This document shows positions 23,549-36,311 of a DNA stretch of 64,000 bases, piece after piece. The notes under the pieces were generated by a model. The model ran no database searches and was not told the DNA's origin. It saw only the letters and a program-made list of their open reading frames with translations. Each line of letters begins with the position of its first letter. The stretch's first letter is position 1. Origin of the DNA: Malus domestica (lineage: Eukaryota; Streptophyta; Magnoliopsida; Rosales; Rosaceae); contig NC_091673.1 in the NCBI RefSeq assembly GCF_042453785.1, positions 8,329,001 to 8,393,000 on the forward strand, read 5' to 3'. The position numbers and the translations under genes are program-made.

Positions 23549-24188
23549 TTTGAGCTAAAATGAGCTGATAAATCAAACTAATATTGGATGGTTTAATTGT
23601 TTGCTATGCCAGGTATGAAAAATACATCTGCAAAAGAGGTAAAAACTCAATTAACAACTGACCTTGTATATTTACACAGTCAGTTGCTACTTTCGAAAGT
23701 TAGTAGATTGGGTCATACAATATATTTTATTCAAAAGTATTGTTTAATAAAGAGCATGAAAATATAATTTGGATCTCATAAGATAAGATAAAGTTAAGAT
23801 ATTAATACTTATAGGGAATAATAAAATTTGAGGAGTTGAAGAGTGGATTGAAGTGACCAAATGTAAAGTAGCATAAAAGTGCCAAATGAGTTAGCAAAAG
23901 ACACTTTTAAAGAAAAATTTTGCTAACTCCTTTGGAGATGATCTTGTACTTGAAAATTTGATGCCTACCTAGAATTTTTTTCATGTGATTTTTAAGGTTG
24001 ATTTCGTGTCTCATGTTTTGCTTCATTATCTTGTTTTGTTTGATTTCCTTTGAAGTGCACTAAAATAATATTTTAAACCAATGACCTAGGCATGAGTTTA
24101 TAGATCAGTTGGTTAGAGTATTCATCTACAGTTCATGACTAATTGGTCTATGGATGCCTGGTTTCTAATTAATTAGAAGAAGTCTAAT
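23549..24188. other. Intergenic stretch with a tRNA-like segment
   Basis: No gene. At 24101-24120 the text TAGATCAGTTGGTTAGAGTA resembles a tRNA A box, and GGTTTCTAATT near 24160 is a weak B-box candidate. No cloverleaf can be drawn, so this may be a decayed SINE or tRNA. Confidence 0.35.
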
Positions 24189-24727
24189 GTTGGATTTGCA
24201 CTAATGAAGACAATATATATTTATAATGAGTTTGATATTAGATTGTATCATATTGTTAATTGTTAGTTGTTGACAAGTCGTTATAAAAATATCTTTATAA
24301 ATATTACATCACTTGACATGAAAATATCTTTCTTTTATCTTGTTTTGTTTATGCCATACTTAGGTTATCCGTATTTAGACATCGTATAAATACTCGGAGG
24401 ATCCAAATGTAATTATGTAATAGATGAAAGGGCAAATATGTAATAAGTGATGAGCTCTTATTCTATAAAATGACCCATCACTCTCCCCATTAGGGGATGC
24501 CAATTCTTAGGCCTGAGATCCCCGTAGCCTCACTCTCACATTCAGAGAGGCTCATCCTCACATACAGAGACTCTCTCCCTCACAATCCTCTCAGAGAAAT
24601 ACAATATCAGTGTGGATGTAACCCAAATATTGGGGTGAACCACGATACATCTTGTGTTCTTTACTTTCTTGCAGATTCACGATCAAATTTACGTTGTTCC
24701 AAGACCCCTCTAGTTTTGTACATCAAC
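24189..24727 (+). mobile_element. Copia-type LTR, solo or remnant
   Basis: Roughly 540 bp from TGTTGGATTTGCAC to GTACATCAACA, i.e. TG...CA ends. It contains a TATA-like CTATAAAATG (about 24465), a transcribed-region-like stretch with CTCTCAC and CAGAGA repeats, and a downstream GGGGTGAACCACG followed by CTTGTGTTCTTTAC, a composition common in R-U5 regions of plant Copia LTRs. No primer-binding site follows and no matching 5-bp duplication is visible, so the limits are approximate. Confidence 0.6.
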
Positions 24728-25568
24728 ATGTTTCATATAAGACTTATTAATAATGAGTAGTATTAAAACTCATTACTCCTACTTCATATTAAACTTGTTT
24801 TAACAAGCGACGACGAAGAATGGAAAAACGAATATAAAATCTCCAATGCAAAGATAAATATTCTTAAACAACTGAGTGACAATGAAAAATGAATGTTAGA
24901 AAGTGACCAAATGCCAATTAAAAGACCACAAAAAGATAGGGGCCATGGTGGAATATCCAAAAGTCAAGAGTAAAGTTTACAAATTCCAAAAATTGACGTA
25001 CCTCTGCAAATGAAATTAAGACAAATACCTGGAAAACGATAATACTATATGTCTCCATCTTCGAAATTTCAGCAAGAAAAGCATAAAAAAAAAACAAAAA
25101 CTTCCCCACGTGCACGTCCCTCACTACACACCAAAACGAACAAACAACCTGCATCCTCACCGTTCAAACCCACAAACCCACCACGCGTCAATCATCCAAC
25201 AGAGAGTACGTTCCACACCCGCAACGACGAGTACGGAACCTTCCCCTGTGAACCCCATAAGAAAGTACTCGACCGATAAAAAAATTTCAAAAATTCAGAG
25301 AAAATTTCGGGGAGAATTATTTATCACCAGATCCCTCTGTTCAGACAAAATAAAATTTTCGATCCCTCCGACTTTTCCCTCTCTTTTCCCTTGGAGGGAA
25401 AGCCTTAATCCAAAATCCCCTGCTTCAACTAGCAGAGCAAAATTAGGGTTTTCATAAATGCTTAAGCTTCACTGACGGGGATCTTTCTCTCTGCTGATTC
25501 ACTGTTTGGTTACCGGAATAGCGGCGGCAGCTTCCGGCGTTTGGTATTCCGATTTGATTTTAGCTCAG
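24728..25568 (+). promoter_or_regulatory. SSP4 promoter and non-coding first exon
   Basis: DNA from about 25090 is richer in C and unlike the TE-rich DNA upstream. A likely 5' UTR exon ends at 25568 before GTACGTAATG. A very short upstream frame (MLKLH) starts at 25458. The 5' intron probably ends at 26150 or 26179, both with AG upstream of the start codon. Transcript ends cannot be set from sequence alone. Confidence 0.5.
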
Positions 25569-26185
25569 GTACGTAATGTGGAGTGAGAGTGTTTGGTTCT
25601 TGGTTTAGTTTGAGTTTGTAGCTCTGGTTTTTGTAAGGTGCATTTCTTGAGCTGAATTTTAGGGTTTGTTTGGTTTTGATGTTTTGCATGTTGGGTTTGT
25701 GGGGAAATTTGTGTTATTTGCTAGTGAGAAGTGGAATGGAGTGAGTTAATTTGATTTGATGTGGTTGTGTTTTATGATTTAGCTTTGTGATTGTGATAAA
25801 ATGGGTTTTAGGGTTTAAGCTTTACTTCGAACTGATGATTAATTACATAATTTTCTGCTAATTGAGCTTAGTTTCGGGGGCACTCTAGCTGCTGATTGAT
25901 TTCTTGGTTCTTGTTGAGTTTTTCGATTTGCGGTAAATTTTTCTTGAACCAAATGCTGAAAAAAGGTTGCATTTTTCATTCACCCCAAGTTTTGAAACCT
26001 TGAGATGTTTGAATTAGAAATAGTTGATTCGCCCGTATAGAGTGATTAAGCCTCGGATTGGAAGTTATTATGAATGTAGGATGCTTGACTTGTTAACCGA
26101 TTTCCGAAATTTGAATTCTTTCTTCTGAAGTCAAGTAGGCACACCTGCAGCATTCTCAAAATTAAGCTGTTTAATTCAAGTCAAA

Positions 26186-29100
26186 ATGCAAACGAAGAAA
26201 AGAAGTTCCGGAAGAACTGCTGCGAGAGAGCATGCTTGTCCCAAGGTTACAAGAGCTCAGAAGAAAGCATATGAAAGTGTGCAAGTTATGGAAAAGAAAG
26301 TTGCTGACCTAATTACATCTTCAGCAAGGAAGCAGAGAATAGGTAGGTTACCTTCTTATTCGTTACACAATAACCTCGGGAAATGTTCCCCATACTTGTA
26401 TGGAATATATTTAGTGCACATTTTACTTCTAAATGTTAAATGGTGACATCCCCTGACAAATTTCTTTTGGTAGCATACTTGTATCCATAGTGGCAATTTT
26501 GAAACTTTTTCTAACCCATAGAGGCAGAAGAATGGCTTCCAATTTCTCTTCGTGTTTTTTTGTCGTCAAGGTTCTATCCAATTACTGTTTTTAATTGTCA
26601 TCTTTATACCACAACTTTCAGGTGGCACTCATAAAAAGAATGGGGGGCCTTTTACTGCAACCAATTCAGATTTGAATTATGACTCAATGCGTGATGGGAC
26701 TGCTGACACTTGTTTGGGGCATGATGCTATGCGTGATGATTGCATAGATATTAAGGTAATTAACTAGCTATGTCATGCCCAGCTCGGTTACGTTGCCTAT
26801 AAAGCAAAAGCAAAAAGAAGAAGAAACGAAACAGAGTGTTGCCTGAGCATTCAGTATTGAAAAATTTCTCGAATTGACCATGTCATATCATACTGCAGGA
26901 TTGTAAAGAGGGAACTACTGATTGCAAAGCGGAAACTATATTTTCTCCTGCCTTTCACATATCTAAACATGCCGAAGGGGAATCTGATAATGGAGGTAGA
27001 TGAACAAACATTTTTTATATTTTATATATGTATTTCACATTTATGATTATGTAATCGTGTCTCTTTCCTTCTCTATTAATGGTTAAAAAATCTTACCGAA
27101 AAGTTTTGTGGTTTTCTTGAGACTGTTGTGACCTCATGGTTTTTGTTTTCCTAGTTGATTTTGTTAAATTCTTTAGAAATGGAGACCACAGTTATCATCA
27201 AGATTGTGAAATAATGTACTCAAGGGTTGATGTGCTGAATGGTCATGTTGTTCAAGAGACTTCCGAATCCATGGTTAGAGATGAGAGGAGTTACTGTGAG
27301 AACACATTTTCTTCAGTAAATATAACATGTCCTGGTAATACAAATGAAATGATACAAAATGTATGAGCAAAATAGAATGCACAAAAACTATGTGATATGT
27401 GGCACAACTAATGTGTATCCTCATTTTAATGCAGTTGTGGATCCAGCCACTATTTCTTCTGAAGTCTCAGCCATATATCTTGCCATGAAAAATTCCAAGT
27501 TGGAATGTGTGGATGAACATGGTCACGAGCCCATGTCAACTGATTTATACACAGATGATGACGAGTATGAGGAAGTTGATGACTTTGATCCTTACTTTTT
27601 TATCAAGAACTTACCAGACTTATCAGCAGTTGTTCCAACTTTTCGGCCGATGCTTTTGCCTAAACAGACACGGCGTTGTCCTCCTACTAGTCTTGTTTTG
27701 GATTTGGATGGTGAGAATAATGGCAAACCGTTGTATTTATATCCTTATTCATTAATTCACATGACTCTCAAGTCTCACCTTAGGAACAATTTGTAACTAT
27801 ATATCTCATTGTTCATGGACTGTTCATGGTTCAGAAACTAAGTGTTGATATGTGATAGGGTGTTGCATTGAGTTTGATCTTTTGCCTGTTTCTTCTGCCA
27901 AAATAATCTGGATGTGTCTGAAGACAGTAACTTCCTTGTAGCATGTTTTGCTTTTGTCATCTTTATGATGAGAGTCAAAAAGAACATTTGTTGATAATAT
28001 TTATCTTCATTTTAATTGTTATTGCTTGATTATTGTAGCTGTATGGTAGGACGGGGGATCCGTGCATGAGCATTTTCTCATAGCTGTTTGTATTCTGATG
28101 GAAGATCTGATTAAATTATACTCCACTTTTGTGCATTCGTTTTTCCTTATAAGGGGTGCCAAATGTGTCTTTTTCTAGGACACAGGCATGCATTTTTATC
28201 TCACTATATTGTTTATATGATGCAACATTTAGTCCTTGATTTCTATCATTCCTTGCTTGTTGATGTTTTGTTTGAACTATTGGTTAGACTTGCATGCTAA
28301 GACTGACTTTGATCTGGCAGAAACTTTGGTACACTCCACACTAGAACCTTGTGCTGATGCAGACTTCACTTTTGCTGTAAATTTTAACCTCCAAAAGCAT
28401 ACAGTATATGTCCGATGCCGTCCTCATCTCAGAGATTTTCTGGACAAAGTTTCCAATCTTTTTGAGATCATAATATTTACAGCTAGTCAAAGTATTTATG
28501 CAGAGCAACTTCTAAATGTGCTGGACCCAAAAAGGAAGATATTTCGCCATCGTGTTTTTCGGGATTCCTGTGTTTTTGTGGAGGGGAATTACCTCAAAGA
28601 TTTGTCAGTTCTTGGTCGTGATTTGGCACACACTATCATAATCGACAACTCTCCACAGGTATGCTATTCCAACCTTCCCCGCTCTGCCATTAGCAGTTAT
28701 CTGTGCCTAAGCCCTTGAAGGTGATTTATTGAATTTAATATGTCTAGGAGCATATTTTGGCATACTTTTTGGAGTGTCTTTGTTTTTCCTTGGATCAGTG
28801 AGGTTCTGGATAAGCCTAATATGGTGATGAATAAAAGTGAGTTGAAAGAAGCTCCATCTAGTCTTCTGGTAAAATTTATCAGCATTATATATTTCGAGTC
28901 AATGGTCAATCTTCAGTTTTTTGCTTGTAATGTACATCATTAGTGGGTTCCCTTGCCTTCTTGTGGAATCAAATGTAGTCAGTCCTTTCTAAGCTTTTGG
29001 TGAAGCCATGTTTGGAGCAGTTTCAACCGGATATATCAGATTTCATTTAATGAACATTTACTACACGGATCTCAGATTTCATTTATGAACGTTTACGACA

Positions 29101-29485
29101 CTGGATCACTTTGTCAGCGACAAGTGAAATGTGAAATATGAAACACGAATACAACTTTAAATTATGCTAATCTCAGGAGGAAACCCTAGGATTATGTTTG
29201 TCCTTTCTTCAATACTATTAACTTTGTTTTTGCTAGGTGTAACATTTTGGTGTGTTGGCTTTATTTCAGGCATTCGGGTTCCAAGTAGACAATGGAATTC
29301 CAATTGAGAGCTGGTTTGATGATCGTTCTGATAAAGAATTACTCTTCTTACTTCCTTTTTTGGAGAGCTTGGTTGGAGTAGAAGATGTTCGGCCACTAAT
29401 TGCAAGCAAATTCAGCCTTAGGGAGAAAATAGCTGCAGCTGCTTATCCTCTTAACTCAAACAGAGGCGATCCTTTCGAAAGGTAA
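26186..29485 (+). CDS. SSP4: SCP1-like small CTD phosphatase, SSP4-type
   Basis: Proteins of the FCP/SCP family remove phosphate from serines, notably on the C-terminal domain of RNA polymerase II; plant SSP4 is nuclear. Coding exons: 26186-26342, 26622-26755, 26899-26995, 27155-27334, 27435-27710, 28321-28658, 29270-29485; 1,398 nt, 465 aa, phases agree throughout. The first 270 residues are a low-complexity, acidic extension ([19 protein letters not shown] near its end) as in SSP4 and unlike the short SCP-type homologues. The catalytic domain starts with [17 protein letters not shown]; the DxDxT nucleophile motif (Asp279, Asp281, Thr283) is split by intron 5 directly after Asp281. IIFTAS, the Lys-Arg-rich [11 protein letters not shown] and IIIDNSPQ (Asp390) follow. 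The end GDPFER and a stop at 29483-29485 fit the family; GGTAAG there could also be a donor, which would extend the protein, but I prefer the stop. Confidence 0.9.
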
Positions 29486-29942
29486 GCCTTCAGTGTGAAT
29501 GATCAGTTTCACGGTTTGAAAGCTCTTCTGGGTGTATTTTCTGTACTTTTAGAACCAGAAACGCTGTTCTGTTTGTTGTGAAGTTATGTGCTTTCATTGA
29601 GAAAGACGGAGATACAATTGGGGTGTAACATGGGTCAAATGCAAGGAAGACACATAAACTTTTGATAGAAAATTTGCTTACAAATAAGTTTCCTACTAAT
29701 TTAACGGTGTTATACATGTTTGAAGTGTTGGGTAGTGGAATATTGTTTGCTCTTTGTGTTGATTGTTAAATTTTTATTTATGAAGCTTTGGCTTCGTATT
29801 TTAGCTCGAAAAGTCTTTTTGTTGAGAGATTAATTAAGAAAGAAGAGAGAATTTGTGAAAAGTGTTCTTCAGTTTATATCATGAACATCTCGTGACCTTG
29901 CTCGAACTTTGCTCGGATAATCCACCCGATACCTGAGTTCCG

Positions 29943-30435
29943 ATGGCGAGTGTTAGAATATGGACTTCTGGCTTTCGACATTATGCTCAATGAGAAGTGC
30001 AACATCAGACAGAGGCTCAGCCGTTGTTAAAGACTTAAGAGTCGCCGTTTGTCTCTTGGTTCTGTGAAGAACAATTCTAATGCATTTGGGTTGAAATATT
30101 CTGTCTCTGTATCTGCAATGGCAATTTGCAAAGTGAAACTGGTGGGACCAAATGGTGAGGAGAATTGAGTTTGAAGCTCCAGATGAGGTTCGCATCCCTG
30201 AGTCAGCTGAAAGCGCAGGGCTGAAGTTGCCTGACACTGCAGGTCCGGTGCCTGCTCTACTTGTACTGGGCTGTTGGTTTGGGGATTGGCGGATCAATCG
30301 GAGGCGGTGATCTTGGATGAGACGCAGATGGAGCAAGGGTATGTGGTCACCTGCGTCTCATACCCGACCTCCGATTGTGTGATTCACACACACAAAGAAA
30401 GCGATCTCTATTTGCCAAAAAACCACAATGAGTGA
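29943..30435 (+). pseudogene. Broken ferredoxin copy
   Basis: A plastid-type [2Fe-2S] ferredoxin reading is recoverable in pieces. A Ser/Asn-rich transit-peptide end leads into AMAICKVKLVGPNGEEN at about 30115-30165. One frame change near 30165 leads to FEAPDEVRIPESAESAG, a second near 30235 leads to CRSGACSTC, and then an open stretch with [20 protein letters not shown] runs to the TGA at 30433. The four cluster cysteines are all present, with the family spacing (C-x4-C-x2-C-x29-C). The two frameshifts and a degraded leader from the ATG at 29943 make it a pseudogene unless it is a sequencing artefact. It has no intron, as in most ferredoxin genes, so retroposition cannot be told from DNA duplication. 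It lies 460 bp past the phosphatase stop on the same strand, possibly in its 3' transcript. Confidence 0.85.
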
Positions 30436-31474
30436 AGGAAGAACTTCCATTTGCTACACTAGTCCGGTCAACATCTTTTCTGCATTATTTGAAAATGGTT
30501 GTAGCAAAAGAAGAAAAAACTCTAGTAATTAATTAGTCATTACCATATAAGTTTATTTGACACTAAGAAGTTGGGTTTTCTTTTGAATATAGTAGAATTG
30601 TGTACCATTTTTCACTTGAAATGATATAAGAAAATAAATTAAACCTGTCCGTTTGGGGTTGATTATTTGGTACAGCTTCTGCTTCATCAAAAAGTTTTGG
30701 ATTACTACGGCTATTTGGTAATGCTGTGGTGTGGAAAAATTGTTGTGCGGGAAAATTAATTTAAAGGTAAACTTAAAAAGTAACTACGGTGCTATTTTCA
30801 TTTCGGTTCACACATGTTCTTAATTTCACATGCATACAATTCAAAAGTAGTTAAGAAACAAAAAGAAAACAAAGGCATTCTCGAGCAACTTCGAAAGTGA
30901 TTTACACGGGAGTAATCTAGGCAAACAAATTTCTGTTATACGTTTAGAGTTGGCCCTTTTAAAAGTTATGCGTGAATTAAAATTGAGACCTCTTTGACTT
31001 GGTAGGAGAATCGAGGCCTTTGTTAAGTGGGAACTGATGCGTAATTAAGGATCAGCTAATCAGGTGTTACCGTTGGAATTGGCGTGCTCGTTATCAAATC
31101 GCGGCTAATTAATCATTAACGACTAGTGATTAGGGACTAATACAGGCACGGTCTCCGTGCACCGCTCCTGGACTCCAAAACCGAGGCCGTAACAAACTCC
31201 GATTTCCGTTTTTGGACACGTGTTCAGCAACCGACTCTCTATCCCAGCGCGACGCGTTTTGCATGATCTGCGATTCGTGAACCGTCGCAAGTTAACTTAC
31301 AAATTTCACCGCCTCCCGCCACTTTCCTCGTTTGTAATAATTCAAATTTTCGTCCAGTTACCAAGTTTCTTCATAAGCAAACTCAAAGCTCTCATTCGCT
31401 CATTCACTTTCTCTCTCTACTCTCTCTCTCTCTAACTTCCGATTTTCATTTTTCTCTCCGAGAAAAGTGCAACA
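30436..31474 (+). promoter_or_regulatory. Intergenic region and ASY1 promoter/leader
   Basis: 30640-30760 holds text like part of a MITE (TTTGGTAATGCTGTGGTGTG). A CACGTG core lies at 31217-31222. The leader before ASY1 is rich in CT (31405-31433). No TATA box is obvious. A 71-codon frame at 31220-31435 reads into this leader and is not considered a gene. Confidence 0.5.
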
Positions 31475-34400
31475 ATGGTGAGCTTCTCAGCTCTCTTGAA
31501 CAATTCCTTTATACTCGACGATCTTCGTCAATCTGCTAGTACCGATCCTTGAAATCTCTCTGAATCTCACTGCAACTTCTTCGTTTCAGGTCGTCGCACA
31601 GAAGGTGAAGGAAGCAGAGATCACCGAGCAGGACTCGCTTCTTCTGGTAATTTTCGATCGCTCATCTACTAAGAATAATCGTAGCGATAATTTGAAGTTG
31701 TTAGTGATTCTTCTGAATTTCTCAATAGATAGTATTTCGTTTTCTAAATCTGATCGGTTTTCGTTTCATTAAATGTCTTCTCATATGTGATTGAATCTCT
31801 CTCTCTCTCGATGAAATTTGCTGTGAAATATTGCACAACTCCGAAAAAGTTCTGTTAGAATCGTTGTACGGATTTTCAAATATAGACCATATCTGGAAAC
31901 TGAGGATGATGATACGAGTTTTTGACAAGTAATTGACGATCTGTGTGAAGATATGAAGCTTTTTATTCATTTTTCAGAAAAATTTAATATACGTAGGATT
32001 ATGTCTTAGCATGAGTAAATTTGATTGAAGAAACGCGTTAGATTTCATAAAATCTAAATCGCAATGTTTGTACGATTGTGATGATGAATTTTACGATACT
32101 TGTATGAACTGGTTCTGAGCATTCAATTTCGTTTGATCTGAGCTCAGACGAGGAACTTGCTTCGTATTGCTATATTCAATATCAGTTACATCAGAGGCCT
32201 GTTTCCGGAGAAGTACTTCAATGATAAGTCTGTTCCTGCTTTAGGTAATTGTTTAATAATCTCAATTTGTTGTAGTTTTTGTTTTAATTTCAAATGTTGG
32301 TTCATGATTTTTCTTTGGAATTTTGAAATCTTCGACAGAGATGAAGATCAAAAAGCTCATGCCAATGGATGCGGAATCTCGCAGGCTTATTGATTGGATG
32401 GAGAAAGGTATAGATGGTTGAACTCACTGGTCATTAATGTTTTAATTTTATCTCATCTCGTTGATTTGAAATTTTGAATGAGGTTTCAGTTTCGGTTTCG
32501 ATTTCTTGTTTGGCTATTAGTTTTTATGTTAATTTCAAACATTTGTAGGTGTATACGATGCATTGCAGAAGAAGTACCTGAAGACGCTATTGTTCTGCGT
32601 GTGCGAAACAGTTGAAGGACCAATGATTGAGGAATACACTTGTAAGCTATTCACGAAATTAATCATCTAAATCACCTTGCAAAATTTGATTAGGTTCAAT
32701 GCTGGTTGATTTTGAAGTGTGAATTTTTTAGTCTAATTTTAATTTGCCTCAGTTTTGGAGAATTGACTTGCTCTAATTGATCTTCACCTGCAGTTTCTTT
32801 CAGTTACTCAAATTCTGAAAGCCAGGAGGTTTCAATGAATATAAGTCGCTCTGGGAACAAGAAAAAAGAGGGTGGAACATTCAAGTGCAACTCCACAGCA
32901 GAAATAACTCCCAACCAGATGAGGTAACTTTGGTCGAAATTCGTTCCAGATTTTATTCCCATCCTGTTTGGCGAATTTGTGAATTTTTGGAACTATATTT
33001 TTCCAGGAGCTCTGCGTGTAAAATGGTCCGCACATTGGTTCAATTGATGAGAACTCTTGATAAAATGCCAGAAGAGGTAGGTAAACCTATAATTTGCTAC
33101 CTGCAAATTTTAATGCATTCTGCAATTCCTGGAAGAGTGTTTCTGTGTTGGTCTGGTATTTAAAGATGTTTGAATCTCTTTCTGTTTCAGCGAACCATAT
33201 TGATGAAGCTCCTATACTACGATGATGTGACGGTACACCATTTTTAATTTCTTTCTCGTTTTGTCAAATATGCTTTGTTTGCCAAAAGATGACAGTTATA
33301 TTTTTGACATTGCAGCCAGCGGAGTATGAGCCTCCATTCTTCAGGGGCTGCTCTGAGGAAGAAGCTCGTAATGCATGGACCAAGAATCCTTTGAGAATGG
33401 AGGTTGGGAATGTAAACAGCAAGCATCTTGTATTAACGCTGAAGGTAGGGAATTGAGAATGTTTTTGGAATGTCTGATATTCAAATTCATGATTTGTGGT
33501 CCAGATTTCACTTTGTTTTACTCGTTACGTGTACAGGTAAAAAGCATCCTTGATCCTTGTGAGGACGAAAATGATGATATTCAAGATGATGAAGTGAGCT
33601 TAGGAGCTGATTCTATGCAAAGGGATGATTATTCGGGATCTGATTCTGACAGTGAGGTAATATTTTATAGCTTGTTTGGGTTTAGAGCTTCCAATGAGCT
33701 TAATGGTGCTAATTGATGTCATTATTTTCTTTACAAAATAGTTTACACATGAAACATGATATGGTTTGGCACTACTTTCAGGTTAACCAATCACAAGACG
33801 ATCATTATATAGTTGCTCCAGTAGGTGAGGGTTCTGAATCTATTGTATGGTTTGGCTTTGTACTGTAATTCCCACCTGCTTATCTGTTGGTCTGAGTTGT
33901 TAGTGGAAGTAACAATGGCTTTCTTGACAGATAAGCAACAACCACAGAAAGATAACAGCACACCACAGGAAGATGACAGCATGGTTGATGAAGGTAATAA
34001 AAGAATTACACTTTTCTAAGTTAGCAGACCAATTTCGATGTCACAGTGAGAGTCACACAAACAAGTTTGAACTTGAAAACTCTGCTGAATGATGGGCTAT
34101 TTCTTGGCTTTAATTCCTAAATTAATTTTCCTGCAGTGCTAACCTAACGGGTTTTTTTTTATGATGTGTAGATAACACTCAGGATTCAGTGCAAGATGAA
34201 CATCAATTGGCTCGGATAAAGGACTGGATCAGTAGCCTCCACCTTGACACTGTTGAACTTACTGATGTTCTCTCAAATTTCCCGGACATCTCAGTGGTAA
34301 GTATTTCAACTTCTCAAGTCTCTACAGGAAAAACTGTGTCAAAAAACCTTGCTCTGTTGGTATATTGTAGTATACTCATGGACTCCATCTCGCCATTCTT

Positions 34401-36088
34401 ATATGCTGCAGGTTCTGACTGAAGGTAAACTGAAGAATGCACTTAGAGCTGCTGGTTTGTTTTAACTTATTTCGTGGGTTTTATAACAAGATTTGCTACT
34501 TTTCAACCCTATTTGGCTGGATCACAGAAATTATGGACAAGCTTGTCATAGAAGGTATTCTATCAAAACCTGCAGGGGACACTTACACTATCAACAGGCC
34601 GAAGGTTTGCTTTATGTTCTCCTTTTTGTTTCAATTCTGAGGCCATATTTTATTGCTTTTGAGTCAAACTCTTTTTCCTCGATGCAGAAGCCTGATTATG
34701 AGTTCACTATGGTGAAAGAAGAAACGGATGCTCAAGTACCAGTTGCTGACAAAACTTTAAAGGTTAATGATCTCATGTACACAAAGGTGATTGCATTTCC
34801 TGTCTCAAAATTTTCTGTTCTCTGCAGAGTCCTCAAATCTCTGATCTCCCCAAGTACTGTACTTTTGAAAATCTACTTCTAATTAATAATACTGTTTCAG
34901 TTTGTCGCATTTTATTTGACCTGACTCTTTTTGTCTCAGGCGCTGTATCATGCTCTCCCAATGCAGTATGTGACGGTTACAAGGCTTCAGAACAAGCTCG
35001 GTGGAGAAGCAAATCAGACTACTGTGCGCAAGTTCATCGATAAAATGGCACGAGAGGGTTTTCTTGAAGCCAAAGGCAACCGAAGGCTAGGTGTGTGCAG
35101 TTATCCTTCTAAAATCCTTGTACTTACCGCTTATGTGGATCAAATTATATCTTAGTGTTTTCGTTTGTTTTCTAAACCAGGAAAGCGTGTGATCCGTTCT
35201 AAGATCACCGAGAAAAAGCTGAATGAAGTGAAGAAAGCTCTGAACAATGATGCAATGGTATATCTGTAAACATGTCTCAAATTTATTTCCATTTGTTTTC
35301 CTCTTACACATTTGCTTGGATTTCTCACACTGAACAGGATGTTGACAACACTGAACCAAATAACAAGTCCAGTCATCCAGATTTCCATACAATGGGTAAA
35401 AGACATAAGTGCTTTCAGTACATAATAATGAATTCAAGTCTCTGGTTACTTTTTGAATAAGCACTTAAGGCCTAAAAAATGCTTTTGTTATCAGGAAGCA
35501 GCATCAGGGACACATCCATATGCGGTGCCCTCCACTCCATTGGATCAGATCTCACACGCATGAAACTAAGATCGAACGGACCTCAATACAGTCCAATGAG
35601 GAGTGAGCAGACTGCTTCAAAGACAAAGGAGCATCCAAACACTCCCACAAGCAGGGCTGAGGTGAGTCTATTAATTTAATCCTCCACCCTTCCACTTCAT
35701 GTCATTCTTCTCTTCCTCCAACTTGACTGTTCATACCAAGTTTAAATTCTGTTTGGATATTCTGCAGCCGGTGACTTCAAGGGAGAGCTTCGTGCCGGGA
35801 AAGGATAACGGCAGGGTAAATGGTAACACTGATTACTGTGATGATGGGGACAGAGTGATCTGCAGTGGGAGGTCTAGCCAAGACAAGCGGTCGAGGAAAA
35901 CAAGCACGGTGCGTATGATTCGAAATCCTCACTATAAAATTGCCTGCTGTAGTTTTGTCACCAGCAAAACGCTAGTGAAAAAAAATGGTACGATTCTAAT
36001 ATATTGCACTCTGGGCATTTTTCTTGTTGTACAGGTGAAGGAGCCAATTCTTCAGTACTTGAAGCGCCAGAAGTCTCAAGCCGTCTGA
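31475..36088 (+). CDS. ASY1: Meiotic chromosome axis protein ASY1 (HORMA domain)
   Basis: ASY1 loads on meiotic chromosome axes, like yeast Hop1 and animal HORMAD1/2, and supports inter-homologue recombination and synapsis. Exons: 31475-31477, 31590-31646, 32148-32244, 32339-32407, 32549-32641, 32794-32923, 33007-33076, 33191-33232, 33316-33444, 33537-33656, 33782-33824, 33931-33993, 34172-34296, 34412-34424, 34528-34604, 34688-34786, 34940-35090, 35181-35257, 35338-35395, 35495-35661, 35768-35908, 36035-36088; 1,878 nt, 625 aa. The HORMA domain covers about residues 12-235 ([39 protein letters not shown]). An acidic Ser/Asp linker follows, then a SWIRM/winged-helix-like part ([31 protein letters not shown]). 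The last exon encodes [14 protein letters not shown], the closure-motif region that HORMA domains bind. Exon 1 codes only the start Met and exon 14 is 13 nt. Confidence 0.96.
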
Positions 36089-36311
36089 AAATTTCCAGCA
36101 TTTGCTGTCTGTCCGCCGGACTCGACTTTCCGATACTCGCGGAAAGTTAAGGTGTAAATTTTTACGGTGATTAGGAGTATAATGTGGTAAACTGGGGATT
36201 GGTTTTGCCCATCCACACTTGCATTTTCCTAAACCAAGGTCTTTAAGGATATGACGATGATTGAGTGGAATCGGATGGCTTCATGGTAATTAGCATAGAA
36301 CAATACCTGCT

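Noticed and set aside
24098..24170. Possible tRNA gene
   Set aside because: Only an A-box-like text is convincing; the B box is weak and no acceptor stem or cloverleaf can be formed.
25049..25457. Two overlapping frames before SSP4 (76 and 115 codons)
   Set aside because: They read His/Pro/Thr-rich leader and promoter DNA with no similarity; the SSP4 start at 26186 explains the locus.
29953..30336. 127-codon minus-strand frame
   Set aside because: It is antisense to the ferredoxin pseudogene, which accounts for the sequence on the plus strand.
31220..31435. Frame upstream of ASY1
   Set aside because: Low-complexity Leu/Ser/Phe-rich reading of the CT-rich leader; no similarity.
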